A stretch of DNA of 64,000 nucleotides from Pseudomonas paralcaligenes (GCF_019655855.1 NZ_BPFX01000007.1:496001-560000); one strand, 5' to 3'. Positions 44,814-54,796 are shown, counted from the first letter of the stretch. A program made the numbers and translations. The notes: generated from the sequence alone by a model not told the origin.

Positions 44814-45107
44814 CTAGAGGGCCTCATGCCCTTCCGGCAGGGGTTCGGCATAAACCTTTACCCGGTATCTGGACTGAAGTACCTGGATGACTTTCTGCAC
44901 ATGCGAACCAAATGATGGGGCTTTGACCTGATGCTTCATCGAGGTGAACGTATCGATGGCCACTTTCCCCCCTTGCTCATGAATCCAGAACCATGAGTCG
45001 CCTTGCAGGCCGGACTCGAGTCGCTGGAAATGACCAGACAAGTGCATTTTCAGCTCGTTGTGGAAATCGCTGTAGCTTTCCGGATAGTCCATTTCGGCAA
45101 ATATCAT
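44814..45107 (-). CDS. Hypothetical 97-aa protein
   Basis: A small soluble protein (MIFAEMDYPESYSDFHNEL..., GDSWFWIHEQGGKVAIDTF) with no recognised domain. It is 40 bp upstream of the membrane protein gene and in the same direction, so the two may form a pair. Codon usage and GC are lower than in the flanking core genes, consistent with cargo of the decayed island. The gap 45108-45289 holds no gene I can support. Confidence 0.5.
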   Translation of the reverse strand: MIFAEMDYPESYSDFHNELKMHLSGHFQRLESGLQGDSWFWIHEQGGKVAIDTFTSMKHQVKAPSFGSHVQKVIQVLQSRYRVKVYAEPLPEGHEAL

Positions 45108-45289
45108 TGAGGGGCTCCCACTCTACGGCAACTGCCGAAGGTTAACCGGGCGGGGCTAAACACGAACAGACCTCAGTTCCATGCCTGAGGCAGCACATAT
45201 GCAGAGGAACGAGAACCGAGCAACCGCCTTGCATGCGTCTCCGAGTGGGGTAAGCTCGTGCCACTCCCCTCTTCGAACAGGACGCCCTC

Positions 45290-45967
45290 ATGCTCCGTCT
45301 CTCTGCCTTCGCTGCCGGCCTTCTGCTGTCCGCCGGTGCCTTCGCCCTCTCCCTTTCCGACCTGACCCAGAGCGATGCCAGCGGCGGGCTCAAGGATGCC
45401 CTGACCCAGGGCGCCCAGATCGCTGTCCAGCAACTCGGCAAGCCGGGCGGCTTCAGCAATAACGAGGCGGTGCGCATCGAGCTGCCGGGCAAGCTGGGCA
45501 AGGCCGCCAAGACCATGAAGAAGATGGGCATGGGCGCCCAGGTCGAGGAGTTGGAGGCCGGCATGAACAAGGCGGCCGAGGCGGCCGTGCCGCAGGCCCA
45601 GGCGATTCTGGTGGATGCGGTGAAGAAGATGACCCTGACTGATGCCAAGGGCATCCTGGCCGGTGGCGAAGATTCGGCCACGCGCTACCTGGACAAGAGC
45701 AGCCGCGAGCAGATCCGCGCCAAGTTCCTGCCCATCGTCAAGCAGGCCACCGACAAGGTCGGTCTCGCCCAGCAGTACAACAGCTTCGCCGGCCAGGCCG
45801 CCGCTCTTGGTGTGGTCGACGCGAAGAGCGCCAATGTCGAGAACTATGTGACGGAGCAGGCGCTGGACGGCCTGTTCAAGATGATCGCCGAACAGGAAGC
45901 CAGCCTGCGCCAGAATCCGGCCGGCGCGGCCACCGGCCTGGCGAAGAAGGTGTTCGGCGCTCTGTAA
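45290..45967 (+). CDS. DUF4197 family exported protein
   Basis: A 225-aa protein with a signal peptide (MLRLSAFAAGLLLSAGAFAL). The mature part is helical and fits DUF4197: LSLSDLTQSDASGGLKDAL, IELPGKLGKAAKTMKKMGMG, MTLTDAKGILAGGEDSATRY and ALDGLFKMIAEQEASLRQNP. It is probably periplasmic; function unknown. Confidence 0.85.
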   Translation: MLRLSAFAAGLLLSAGAFALSLSDLTQSDASGGLKDALTQGAQIAVQQLGKPGGFSNNEAVRIELPGKLGKAAKTMKKMGMGAQVEELEAGMNKAAEAAVPQAQAILVDAVKKMTLTDAKGILAGGEDSATRYLDKSSREQIRAKFLPIVKQATDKVGLAQQYNSFAGQAAALGVVDAKSANVENYVTEQALDGLFKMIAEQEASLRQNPAGAATGLAKKVFGAL

Positions 45968-45986
45968 GCCGCCTCAGCGGAAAAGC

Positions 45987-46015
45987 AAAAGCCCGGCGAT
46001 AGGCCGGGCTTTTTT
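45987..46015. terminator. Terminator after the DUF4197 gene
   Basis: Stem AAAAGCCCGGC / GCCGGGCTTTT followed by TT, usable on both strands. It could also end putA transcription arriving from the other side. The rest of the gap to 46264 holds only a GC-rich stretch without a gene. Confidence 0.88.
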
Positions 46016-46264
46016 GTGGCCGGGCTTGTGGCCCTGCCGAGTGCCGGTATGAGCCGGCTCGGAGGAATGACGCGTCGTACCGGGCGGATAGCCCCCACGG
46101 TGGGTGTACGGCACGCGGTGCGCGGTGAACGACCACCGGCCCCTGGGTCGGGGTCATGAGCGACACCCGGTGTTACCGGAATCGCCAGGCTCGATGACCG
46201 ATCCGGCGAAACCTTCAGCCGCCGCACCCTCCTTGCATCGCTGCCCGGAAGGTGCGGCCAGCGA

Positions 46265-49200
46265 TCAGCCGATGGTCATCAGGCTCGCGTTGCCCCCCGC
46301 GGCCGCGGTATTCACGCTGAGGGCGTGCTCGATCAGCAGGCGCTCCAGCGGAATGTCGGTCTCGCCCTTGTTCAGGCCGTGCACACTGACGATGGCACCC
46401 TGGCGCCGGGCGGCCTGCTGGCTGACTTCGCGCAACTGGTCGGAGTCGCCGTGGTGCAGGATGGCGTCGAACTCGGCGTCCTGGCTGGTCCAGTCGGCCA
46501 CGGTGGCGATGTGCTTCTGCACCTCCTTCGGCAGCTTGCCGAGCAGCTCACGCTGGCTCTCCGGCAGCAGCGCCTGGCTGCCCACCGCCAGGGTGGCCGC
46601 CAGTTGCGCCAGCAGGTCGGCGCGCTCCTCGGCCAGGCACAGCACGCGCTCGCGCGGCAACAGCGAGTAGGTGTTGCGCTCGCCGGTCGGGCCGTTCAGC
46701 ACATGGCTGGTGTAGCTCTGCGACAGCCGGGCGTACTGCTCGAACAGCGCAGCAGCGGCCGGCTCCTGCTTGGCGGCCCATTCAGCGAAGGCCACACGCG
46801 CCTTGTCCAGTTCGTCCGGTGCAGCAACGCGCTGCACCTGATCGCCATCGAGCTGGCGGGCCACGGCGTCCTGCGGACGGGTCGACAGCAGGCGGTACAG
46901 GTACAGCGGGCCACCGGCCTTCGGACCAGTGCCGGACAGGCCCTCGCCGCCGAATGGCTGCACGCCGACCACGGCGCCGACGATGTTGCGGTTGACGTAG
47001 AGGTTGCCGACTTTGGCGGTATCCACCACCTGGGCGATGGTCTCGTCGATGCGGGTGTGCACGCCGAGGGTCAGGCCGTAGCCGCTGTCGTTGATCTGCT
47101 GCAGCAGACTGCCCAGTTCGGCGCGCGGGTAGCGCACCAGGTGCAGGACAGGGCCGAAGATCTCGCGCTGCATCTCGTCGAAGCTGTCCAGCTCAATCAG
47201 GGTCGCCAGCACGAAGGTGCCGCGCTTGATCTCGTCGCCATCGGCGCGGGCGGCCTGGAACACCTTGCGGCCCTTCTCGCGCATCTTCTCGATGTGCGCC
47301 TCGATGCCGGCCTTGGCCTCGGCGTCGATCACCGGGCCGATGTCGGTGCACAGCCGCTCCGGCGAGCCGATGCGGTATTCGGCCATGGCGCCCTTGAGCA
47401 TTTCCACCACGCGGTCGGCCACGTCCTCCTGCACGCACAGCACGCGCAGCGCGGAGCAGCGCTGGCCGGCGCTGTCGAAGGCGGAACTGACCACATCGAT
47501 CACTACCTGCTCGGCCAACGCCGAGGAGTCGACGATCATGGCATTGAGGCCGCCGGTCTCGGCGATCAGGGGGATGGTGCGGCCTTGGGCATCCAGGCGG
47601 CCGGCGATATTGCGCGCGAGGATGCCGGCCACCTCGGTGGAGCCGGTGAACATCACGCCGCGCACGCGCTCGTCGCCCACCAGGCGGGCACCGACCGTCT
47701 CGCCGCGACCCGGCAGCAGCTGCACGGCACCGCCGGGCACGCCGGCCTCCAGCAGGATGCGCACGGCCTGCGCGGCGATCAGCGGGGTCTGCTCGGCCGG
47801 CTTGGCCAGCACGGTGTTGCCGGCGGCCAGCGCCGCGGCCACCTGGCCGGTGAAGATCGCCAGCGGGAAGTTCCACGGGCTGATGCACACCACCGGGCCC
47901 AGCGGACGGTGGCTGTCGTTACCGAAGCCACGCGCCTGGGCGGCGTAGTAACGCAGGAAGTCCACCGCCTCGCGCACCTCGGCGATGGCGTTGGCGAAGG
48001 TCTTGCCGGATTCGCGCACCAGCAGGCCCATGAGCTGCTGGATTTCGCCCTCCATACGATCGGCGGCGCGCTCCAGCACGGCGGCGCGTTCGGCCGGCAG
48101 GGTCGACTGCCAGATCTGGCCGCTGGCCTGGGCACAGAGGATCGCGCTCTTCACGTCGGCCTCGCTGGCCTCGTGCACATGGCCGACCAGGTCGCGGTGA
48201 TCGGCCGGGTTGCGTACCGGCTCGGCCGGGCCGGGGTTCGGCGTGTCGCAACCGAGGATCGGCGCGGCGACGTAAGCGGTGTTGGTGGAGGACAGCAGCG
48301 CCGAGGACAGCGAGCCCAGGCGGTGCTCGTTGGCCAGGTCGATGCCCTCGGAATTCAAGCGAGCCTCGCCGTACAGGTCACGCGGCAGCGGGATGCGCGG
48401 GTGCGGCAGGCCCAGGGCGCCTTCCTGGGAGGCCATGCGCTCGACCTGCTCGACCGGGTCCAGCACCAGTTCCTTCAGGGAAATGCTCTGGTCGGCGATG
48501 CGGTTGACGAAGCTGGTGTTGGCGCCGTTCTCCAGCAGGCGGCGAACCAGGTAGGCCAGCAGCGTCTCGTGGCTGCCGACAGGCGCGTAGATGCGGCACG
48601 GACGGTTGAACTTGCCGTCGGCGACCTTGCCCACCACCTGCTCGTACAGCGGCTCGCCCATGCCGTGCAGGCACTGGAACTCGTACTGGCCCGGGTAGTA
48701 GTTCTGCCCGGCGATCTGGTAGATGGCCGACAGCGAGTGGGCGTTGTGGGTGGCGAACTGCGGGTAGATGGCTTCCGGCACCGCCAGCAGCTTGCGCGCG
48801 CACGCGATGTAGGAGATGTCGGTGTACGGCTTGCGGGTGTACACCGGGTAGCCTTCCAGGCCGTCGACCTGGGCGCGCTTGATCTCGCTGTCCCAGTAGG
48901 CGCCCTTGACCAGGCGGATCATCAGGCGGTGACGGCTGCGCTTGGCCAGGTCGATGACGTAGTCGATCACATACGGGCAGCGCTTCTGGTAGGCCTGGAT
49001 GACGAAGCCGATGCCGTTCCAGCCGGCCAGTTCCGGCGCGAAGCACAGGCGTTCGAGCAGGTCGAGGGAGATTTCCAGGCGGTCGGCTTCCTCGGCGTCG
49101 ATGTTGATGCCGATGTCGTACTGCTTGGCCAGTTTGGTCAGGTCCAGCAGGATCGGGTACAGCTCGTCCATCACCCGGTCGTACTGGGCGCGGCTGTAGC

Positions 49201-50200
49201 GCGGGTGCAGGGCGGACAGCTTGATCGAGATGCCCGGCCCCTCGTAGATGCCGCGGCCGTGGGAGGCCTTGCCGATGGCGTGGATGGCCTGCTCGTAGGA
49301 AGCCAGGTAGCGCTTGGCATCCTCCTCGGTCAGCGCGGCCTCGCCGAGCATGTCGTAGGAATAGCGGAAGCCCTTGCTCTCCATGGTGGCGGCGTTGGCC
49401 AGGGCCTCGCCGATGGTTTCGCCGGTGACGAACTGCTCGCCCATCAGGCGCATGGCCATGTCCACGCCCTTGCGGATCACTGGCTCGCCACTCTTGCCGA
49501 TCAGGCGATTGAGCGAGGACGACAGGCCGGCCTCGTTGTGGGTGGACACCAGCTTGCCGGTGATCAGCAGACCCCAGGAAGCGGCATTGACGAACATCGA
49601 CGGGCTCTGGCCCAGGTGCTGGCTCCAGTTGCCGTTGGCGATCTTGTCGCGGATCAGGGCGTCGCGGGTGGCCTTGTCCGGGATGCGCAGCAGCGCCTCG
49701 GCCAGGCACATCAGCGCCACGCCTTCCTGGGAGGACAGGGAGAACTCCTGCAGCAGGCCCTGCACCAGGCCCTGGCGGCCACCGGTGTTCTTCTGGTTGC
49801 GCAGCTTCTCGGCGATGCCCAGCGCCATCTTCTGGGTGGCCTCGGCCTGCTCCCTAGGCAGGCGCGCCTGCTCCAGCAGCACCGGCAGCGCATCGGTTTC
49901 CGGCCGGCGGTAGGCGCCGGTGATGGCCGCGCGCAGCACCGACTGGGGCAGGATGCTCTCGGCGAAATCGAGGAACACCTGCAGGCCCTGTTCGGTCAGC
50001 GACTCCACCGCTTCTTCGCCCGCGGCCGCCGCCAGGCCGGAATGCTCGGCGGGGGTCAGGCCACCCTCGACCTGCTCCAGGTAGTTGAAGATCGCCTGCT
50101 TGATCAGCCAGTGCGGGGTGCGATCGAGTTGCTGGGCGGCCTGCTTGAGGCGTTCGCGAGTGGCGTCGTCGAGTTTCACGCCGAGGGTGGTGGTGGCCAT
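46265..50200 (-). CDS. putA: Trifunctional proline dehydrogenase / P5C dehydrogenase / repressor
   Basis: A 1311-aa PutA. Residues 1-50 form a ribbon-helix-helix DNA-binding domain (TTTLGVKLDDATRERLKQAA). A proline dehydrogenase barrel follows (about 250-570), with FAD-site motifs such as SIKLSALHPRYSRAQ and RLVKGAYWDSEI. The P5C dehydrogenase domain (about 640-1130) has PLIAETGGLNAMIVD and catalytic Cys in SAGQRCSALR. It oxidises proline to glutamate at the membrane, and when proline is absent binds DNA to repress put genes. The start at 50200 (MATTTLGV) is the conserved one; GTTGCA sites lie just upstream. No putP is in the window. Confidence 0.97.
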   Translation of the reverse strand: MATTTLGVKLDDATRERLKQAAQQLDRTPHWLIKQAIFNYLEQVEGGLTPAEHSGLAAAAGEEAVESLTEQGLQVFLDFAESILPQSVLRAAITGAYRRPETDALPVLLEQARLPREQAEATQKMALGIAEKLRNQKNTGGRQGLVQGLLQEFSLSSQEGVALMCLAEALLRIPDKATRDALIRDKIANGNWSQHLGQSPSMFVNAASWGLLITGKLVSTHNEAGLSSSLNRLIGKSGEPVIRKGVDMAMRLMGEQFVTGETIGEALANAATMESKGFRYSYDMLGEAALTEEDAKRYLASYEQAIHAIGKASHGRGIYEGPGISIKLSALHPRYSRAQYDRVMDELYPILLDLTKLAKQYDIGINIDAEEADRLEISLDLLERLCFAPELAGWNGIGFVIQAYQKRCPYVIDYVIDLAKRSRHRLMIRLVKGAYWDSEIKRAQVDGLEGYPVYTRKPYTDISYIACARKLLAVPEAIYPQFATHNAHSLSAIYQIAGQNYYPGQYEFQCLHGMGEPLYEQVVGKVADGKFNRPCRIYAPVGSHETLLAYLVRRLLENGANTSFVNRIADQSISLKELVLDPVEQVERMASQEGALGLPHPRIPLPRDLYGEARLNSEGIDLANEHRLGSLSSALLSSTNTAYVAAPILGCDTPNPGPAEPVRNPADHRDLVGHVHEASEADVKSAILCAQASGQIWQSTLPAERAAVLERAADRMEGEIQQLMGLLVRESGKTFANAIAEVREAVDFLRYYAAQARGFGNDSHRPLGPVVCISPWNFPLAIFTGQVAAALAAGNTVLAKPAEQTPLIAAQAVRILLEAGVPGGAVQLLPGRGETVGARLVGDERVRGVMFTGSTEVAGILARNIAGRLDAQGRTIPLIAETGGLNAMIVDSSALAEQVVIDVVSSAFDSAGQRCSALRVLCVQEDVADRVVEMLKGAMAEYRIGSPERLCTDIGPVIDAEAKAGIEAHIEKMREKGRKVFQAARADGDEIKRGTFVLATLIELDSFDEMQREIFGPVLHLVRYPRAELGSLLQQINDSGYGLTLGVHTRIDETIAQVVDTAKVGNLYVNRNIVGAVVGVQPFGGEGLSGTGPKAGGPLYLYRLLSTRPQDAVARQLDGDQVQRVAAPDELDKARVAFAEWAAKQEPAAAALFEQYARLSQSYTSHVLNGPTGERNTYSLLPRERVLCLAEERADLLAQLAATLAVGSQALLPESQRELLGKLPKEVQKHIATVADWTSQDAEFDAILHHGDSDQLREVSQQAARRQGAIVSVHGLNKGETDIPLERLLIEHALSVNTAAAGGNASLMTIG

Positions 50201-50269
50201 CGGTTTTCCTGTCTGAGTGGGGCGCGTTGACGCGCGTGCGCCGAAGATTAAACCTCCAGAGGACAAAGG

Positions 50270-50319
50270 TGCAACCTGGTGCAACCTTTGTCTATAGCGA
50301 GAGGCACAACCAGTGCAAC
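50270..50319 (-). promoter_or_regulatory. Putative PutA operator sites (GTTGCA cluster)
   Basis: Three GTTGCA hexamers on the minus strand (plus-strand TGCAAC at 50270-50275, 50280-50285 and 50314-50319), 70-120 bp upstream of putA. The first two are spaced exactly 10 bp, one helical turn. E. coli PutA binds GTTGCA motifs through its ribbon-helix-helix domain, which this PutA also has. Confidence 0.7.
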
Positions 50320-50399
50320 CTGACGCTTGCACTGCGCTACAGACAACCTTAGCTCCACCTCACCGGCCTGCCTCCCGAACCGATGACCGTGGCGCAACG

Positions 50400-50417
50400 A
50401 AAAAGCCCGGCGCGGGC
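50400..50417 (-). terminator. Terminator of the RND efflux operon
   Basis: Read on the minus strand: stem GCCCG / CGGGC with a CGC loop followed by TTTTT. It lies about 200 bp past the permease stop codon, with a REP copy between them. The gene-free stretch 50201-50617 otherwise holds the putA operator region. Confidence 0.6.
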
Positions 50418-50468
50418 CGGATGCTGTTCACATGGTCGGACGCGATCAGTTGTTGTGGGCTCAGCCTC

Positions 50469-50532
50469 GTGGGAGCGGACTTGTCCGCGAACAGGACCGA
50501 CAACAAAGCTTCGCGGCCAAGGCCGCTCCCAC
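50469..50532. repeat. REP palindrome, copy 6
   Basis: 64 bp, GTGGGAGCGGACTTGTCCGC ... CCGCTCCCAC, almost identical to copies 1 and 2. It lies between the efflux permease gene and its terminator. Confidence 0.9.
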
Positions 50533-50617
50533 AGAAGCGGCACACAACGGCCTCAAGGACCATAGGCTTCAGTGAACAGCATTACGGCCCAAGCCGGGCT
50601 TCTTCCATTCGCAGCGC

Positions 50618-53600
50618 CTAGCGCTGCACCTCCCTGACCCTGAACCAGGCCGCATACAGCGCCGGCAGGAACAGCAGGGTCAGCGCCGTGGCAACGATCA
50701 GGCCGCCCATGATGGCCACCGCCATCGGCCCGAAGAACACGCTGCGCGACAGCGGGATCATCGCCAGCACCGCCGCCAGGGCGGTCAGTACGATGGGCCG
50801 GAAGCGCCGCACAGTGGCCTCGATGATGGCGTGCCAGCGGTCGTGCCCGGCAGCGATGTCCTGCTCGATCTGGTCCACCAGGATCACCGAGTTGCGCATG
50901 ATCATCCCGGACAGGGCGATGGTGCCGAGCATGGCGACAAAGCCGAACGGCTGCTGGAACACCAGCAGGAACAGGGTCACCCCGATCAGGCCCAGCGGCG
51001 CGGTGAGGAACACCATGGCCGCCCGCGACATGCTCTTGAGCTGCAGCATCAGCAGGGTCAGCACCACCAGGATGAACAGGGGGATGCCGGCGTTCACCGA
51101 CTTCTGCCCACGCGAGGAGTCCTCGACCGTGCCGCCCACTTCCAGCAGGTAGCCGCTGGGCAGTTCGGCGCGGATGGATTCGAGGGTCGGCAGGATTTCC
51201 TTGGTCAGGCTGGCCGGCTGCTCGTGACCATAGATGTCGCCATAAACGGTGACGGTCGGCAGGCGGCCGCGACGCCAGATCACGCCCTCCTCGAAGCCGT
51301 ACTCCAGGGTGGCGATCTGCGACAGAGCCACGCTCTTGCCGTTGCTGGTCGGCACGGCCAGGCTCGGCAGCTGCTCCAGCGACTGGCGCTCGCGCACGGT
51401 GCCGCGCAGGAGGATCTCGATCAGCTCGTTGTCCTCGCGGAACAGGCTGACGCTGGAGCCGGTCAGCGAACTCTCCAGGAAGCGGGACAGGTCGGCGCTG
51501 GTCACGCCCAGGGCGCGCGCGCGATCCTGGTCGATGTCCAGGTAGATCACCTTGCTCGGCTCCTCCCAGTTCAGGTGCACGTTCGAGACCTTGGGGTTCT
51601 CCCGCACCTTGGCCGCCACCTGGCGGGCGATGTCGCGCACTTCCTCGATGTGCTCGCCGCTGACCCGCAGCTGGATCGGGAAGCCTACCGGCGGGCCGTT
51701 CTCCAGGCGCGAGACGCGGGTGCGGGCAAAGGGGAAGTCCTCGTTCATCACGTCGATCAGCCAGCCGCGCACCTTCTCGCGGTCCTCGATGCTCTTGGCC
51801 AGGATCACGAACTGGGCGAAGCGGGTGGCCGGCAGCTGCTGGTCCAGCGGCAGGTAGAAACGCGGCGAACCGGTGCCGACGTAGGCCACGTAGTTGTCGA
51901 TGCCGGGGTGGTCCTTGAGCCTGGCCTCCAGGCGCTGGACCTGTTCCTCGGTGGCCTTGAGCGACGAGCCCTCGGTGAGCTTGATGTCGACCATCAGCTC
52001 CAGGCGGCCCGAGGCCGGGAAGAACTGCTGCGGCACGAAACGGAACAGCACGATGGAGGCGACGAACAGCGCCACGGTCACCAGGATCACCGTCTTGCGC
52101 CGGCGCACGCACCACTCCACCACCTCGCGCACGGTCTGGTAGAAGGTGGTGGAGTACGGATCGTGGCCGTCCGGATTGCCGCCGTGCTTCTTCGCGTGCA
52201 GCTTGGCCAGGTCCGGCAGCAGCCGGTCGCCCAGGTAGGGCACGAAGACCACGGCCGCGATCCACGACACCACCAGCGCGATGGTCACCACCTGGAAGAT
52301 CGAGCGGGTGTACTCGCCGGTGCCGGACTGGGCGGTGGCGATGGGCAGGAAGCCGGCCGCGGTGATCAGGGTGCCGGTGAGCATCGGGAAGGCCGTGCTG
52401 GTCCAGGCGAAGCTGGCCGCCCTGATCCGGTCGTAGCCCTGCTCCATCTTGATCGCCATCATCTCCACGGCGATGATCGCGTCATCCACCAGCAGGCCCA
52501 GCGCCAGCACCAGCGCGCCCAGGGAAATCTTGTGCAGGCCGATGTTCAGGTAGTACATCGCCGCGAAGGTCATGGCCAGCACCAGCGGGATGGACAGCGC
52601 CACCACCAGGCCGGTGCGGATGCCGAGGGAGAAGAAGCTGACCAGCAGCACGATGATCAGCGCCTCGGCCAGCACGCGCACGAACTCGCCCACGCCGGTC
52701 TTCACCGCCGCCGGCTGGTCGGACACCTTGTGCAGCTCCATGCCCACGGGCAGCGTCTCCTGCATGCGGGCGAACTCGCGCTGCAGGGTCTCCCCCAAGG
52801 CCAGGATGTCGCCGCCCTGCTTCATCGACACGGCGATGCCGATGGCGTCGCGACCCATGAAGCGCATGCGCGGTGCGGGCGGATCGTTGAAGCCGCGATG
52901 CACCTCGGCCACGTCACCGATGCGGAAGGTCCTGTCGCCGACGCGGATGGGGAAGTCGCGGATCTGCTCCACCGTCTCGAAGCGGCCGGACACGCGCAGC
53001 GGCACGCGGTCAGTCGGCGCCTCGAAGAAACCGGAGTAACTGATCGCGTTCTGCTCGTCCAGCGCCTGCTGCACGGCGGCCAGCGGCAGGCCCAGGGTGG
53101 CCAGCTTGACGTTGGACAGCTCGATCCAGATCTTCTCGTCCTGCAGGCCGATCAGCTCGACCTTGCCCACGTCCTTGACCCGCTGCAACTGCAGCTGCAG
53201 GCGATCGGCGTAGTCCTTCATCACGGCGTAGTCGAAGCCCTCGCCGGTCAGCGCGTAGATGTTGCCGAAGGTGGTGCCGAACTCGTCGTTGAAGAACGGG
53301 CCGCGGATGCCCGGCGGCAAGGTATGGCGAATGTCGCTGACCTTCTTGCGGATCTGGTACCAGAGCTCGGGAATATCCTTGGAATGCATGGAGTCGCGAG
53401 CCATGAAGGTGACCACCGACTCGCCGGGCCGCGAATAGGAGTTCACGAACTCGTATTCGCCGGTTTCCATTACCTTCTTCTCGATGCGCTCGGTGATCTG
53501 CCGGGAAACCTCCTCGGCGGTGGCGCCCGGCCAGTCGACCCGGATCACCATGGCCTTGAAGGTGAAGGGCGGGTCCTCGCTCTGACCCAGCTTGGTGTAG

Positions 53601-53689
53601 GACAGCGCGCCGATCACCGCCAGCACCAGCATGAAGTAGCGCACGACGCTGCGGTTGCGCAGCGCCCATTCGGACAGGTTGAAGGACAT
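50618..53689 (-). CDS. RND-family efflux permease
   Basis: A 1023-aa inner-membrane proton-driven exporter of the AcrB (HAE1) superfamily. Twelve helices are expected with two large periplasmic loops. The proton-relay pair DD lies in LGALVLALGLLVDDAIIAVE (TM4), and SQIATLEYGFEEG and GGTVEDSSRGQ mark the second porter half. It forms an operon with the adaptor gene 3 bp upstream; no outer-membrane channel gene is present, so it would use a shared channel such as an OprM-type protein. The closest named system is not determinable by eye. Expression is probably controlled by the divergent TetR regulator. Confidence 0.92.
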   Translation of the reverse strand: MSFNLSEWALRNRSVVRYFMLVLAVIGALSYTKLGQSEDPPFTFKAMVIRVDWPGATAEEVSRQITERIEKKVMETGEYEFVNSYSRPGESVVTFMARDSMHSKDIPELWYQIRKKVSDIRHTLPPGIRGPFFNDEFGTTFGNIYALTGEGFDYAVMKDYADRLQLQLQRVKDVGKVELIGLQDEKIWIELSNVKLATLGLPLAAVQQALDEQNAISYSGFFEAPTDRVPLRVSGRFETVEQIRDFPIRVGDRTFRIGDVAEVHRGFNDPPAPRMRFMGRDAIGIAVSMKQGGDILALGETLQREFARMQETLPVGMELHKVSDQPAAVKTGVGEFVRVLAEALIIVLLVSFFSLGIRTGLVVALSIPLVLAMTFAAMYYLNIGLHKISLGALVLALGLLVDDAIIAVEMMAIKMEQGYDRIRAASFAWTSTAFPMLTGTLITAAGFLPIATAQSGTGEYTRSIFQVVTIALVVSWIAAVVFVPYLGDRLLPDLAKLHAKKHGGNPDGHDPYSTTFYQTVREVVEWCVRRRKTVILVTVALFVASIVLFRFVPQQFFPASGRLELMVDIKLTEGSSLKATEEQVQRLEARLKDHPGIDNYVAYVGTGSPRFYLPLDQQLPATRFAQFVILAKSIEDREKVRGWLIDVMNEDFPFARTRVSRLENGPPVGFPIQLRVSGEHIEEVRDIARQVAAKVRENPKVSNVHLNWEEPSKVIYLDIDQDRARALGVTSADLSRFLESSLTGSSVSLFREDNELIEILLRGTVRERQSLEQLPSLAVPTSNGKSVALSQIATLEYGFEEGVIWRRGRLPTVTVYGDIYGHEQPASLTKEILPTLESIRAELPSGYLLEVGGTVEDSSRGQKSVNAGIPLFILVVLTLLMLQLKSMSRAAMVFLTAPLGLIGVTLFLLVFQQPFGFVAMLGTIALSGMIMRNSVILVDQIEQDIAAGHDRWHAIIEATVRRFRPIVLTALAAVLAMIPLSRSVFFGPMAVAIMGGLIVATALTLLFLPALYAAWFRVREVQR

Positions 53690-53692
53690 GGC

Positions 53693-54796
53693 TTACTCCT
53701 TGCCTGCCAGTGCGACCATACGGTTGTCGCGATCCACCGGCCGTACCTTCTGGCCGTCGAGCAGCACGTGCACACCGGCGGAAACCACCCAGTCGCCGGG
53801 CTTCAGGCCTTCCAGGATCGACACGCGCTCCTGCCCGTAGGCGCCCACCCGGACCGGCGTGCGCACCACCTTGGACTCATTGGGGTCGACCACCCAGACG
53901 AACGGCTGGTCCTTCTCGGCGCTGAGGGCGGACATCGGCACGGACAGAGGTACGTCGCCGTCGGCCCTGATCTCAACGCGGGCGCTCTGCCCTACCTCGG
54001 CCTTGACCGCCGCATCGTTGAACGCCACGCGGGCGGCGAAGGTGCGCGACTGCGCGTCGGCGGCCTGGGACAGCTCGCGGATGCGGCCGGGGAACTGCTT
54101 GCCAGGCTGCGACCACAGTTCGATGCTGACATCCTGGCCGATGCGGAAGCGCTCCAGGGCGTGCTCGGGCACGCTGATCAGCACCTCGCGCTCACCGTCG
54201 GCGGCCAGGGTGAACACGGTCTGCCCGGCTGCCACCACCTGCCCCACCTCGCCCAGCCGACGGGCGATCAGGCCACTCTGGGAAGCGCGCAGCACGGAGT
54301 AGCCGGCCTGGTTGCTGGCCACGTCGAACTCGGCGCGGATCTGCTTCAGACGGGCCTCACCGGCCCGGTACTGGTTCTCGACGTTGTCGTACTGCGATTG
54401 GCTGATCAGTTGGCGGGCCAGCAACTTCTTGTAGCGATCACGCTCGGAGCGGACCAGCTTGAGGTTGGCCTCGGCGGCGCTGACCTGGGCCCGCGCGGCC
54501 TCCAGCTGGAGCCGGACGTCCTGCGGGTCGAGCTCGGCCAGTGGCTGGTCCTTGCGTACCCGGTCGCCGGCGTCCACCAGGCGCTTGGCGATCTTGCCGC
54601 CGATGCGGAACGCCAGCTCGGGCTCGAAGCGCGCCCGCACCTCACCGGGATAGGTATCCACCGCGTTGGCCGCCGGCAACGGATGCTCCACCATCGCCGG
54701 ACGTACCGGCGCCTCGACGGTTTCGCCATTGCCGCAGGCGGCGAGCAGGGAAATCAGGGAAAGCGGTACAGCGAGAGACAGGGCATGGCGAAGCAT
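53693..54796 (-). CDS. RND periplasmic adaptor (membrane fusion) lipoprotein
   Basis: A 367-aa adaptor. The signal MLRHALSLAVPLSLISLLAAC has a lipobox ending LAACG. A lipoyl-like hairpin flanks a coiled coil (ARFEPELAFRIGGKI, then VRLQLEAARAQVSAAEANL), followed by the beta-barrel and membrane-proximal domains (VPEHALERFRIGQDVSIELW). It bridges the RND pump with an outer-membrane channel. It is the first gene of the operon, 95 bp from the divergent regulator. Confidence 0.92.
   Translation of the reverse strand: MLRHALSLAVPLSLISLLAACGNGETVEAPVRPAMVEHPLPAANAVDTYPGEVRARFEPELAFRIGGKIAKRLVDAGDRVRKDQPLAELDPQDVRLQLEAARAQVSAAEANLKLVRSERDRYKKLLARQLISQSQYDNVENQYRAGEARLKQIRAEFDVASNQAGYSVLRASQSGLIARRLGEVGQVVAAGQTVFTLAADGEREVLISVPEHALERFRIGQDVSIELWSQPGKQFPGRIRELSQAADAQSRTFAARVAFNDAAVKAEVGQSARVEIRADGDVPLSVPMSALSAEKDQPFVWVVDPNESKVVRTPVRVGAYGQERVSILEGLKPGDWVVSAGVHVLLDGQKVRPVDRDNRMVALAGKE

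Noticed and set aside
45142..45681. Minus-strand frame opposite the DUF4197 gene
   Set aside because: Antisense shadow; the plus-strand gene has a signal peptide, family match and terminator.
46325..50230. A 1301-codon plus-strand frame opposite putA
   Set aside because: Antisense shadow of putA with no recognisable domain.
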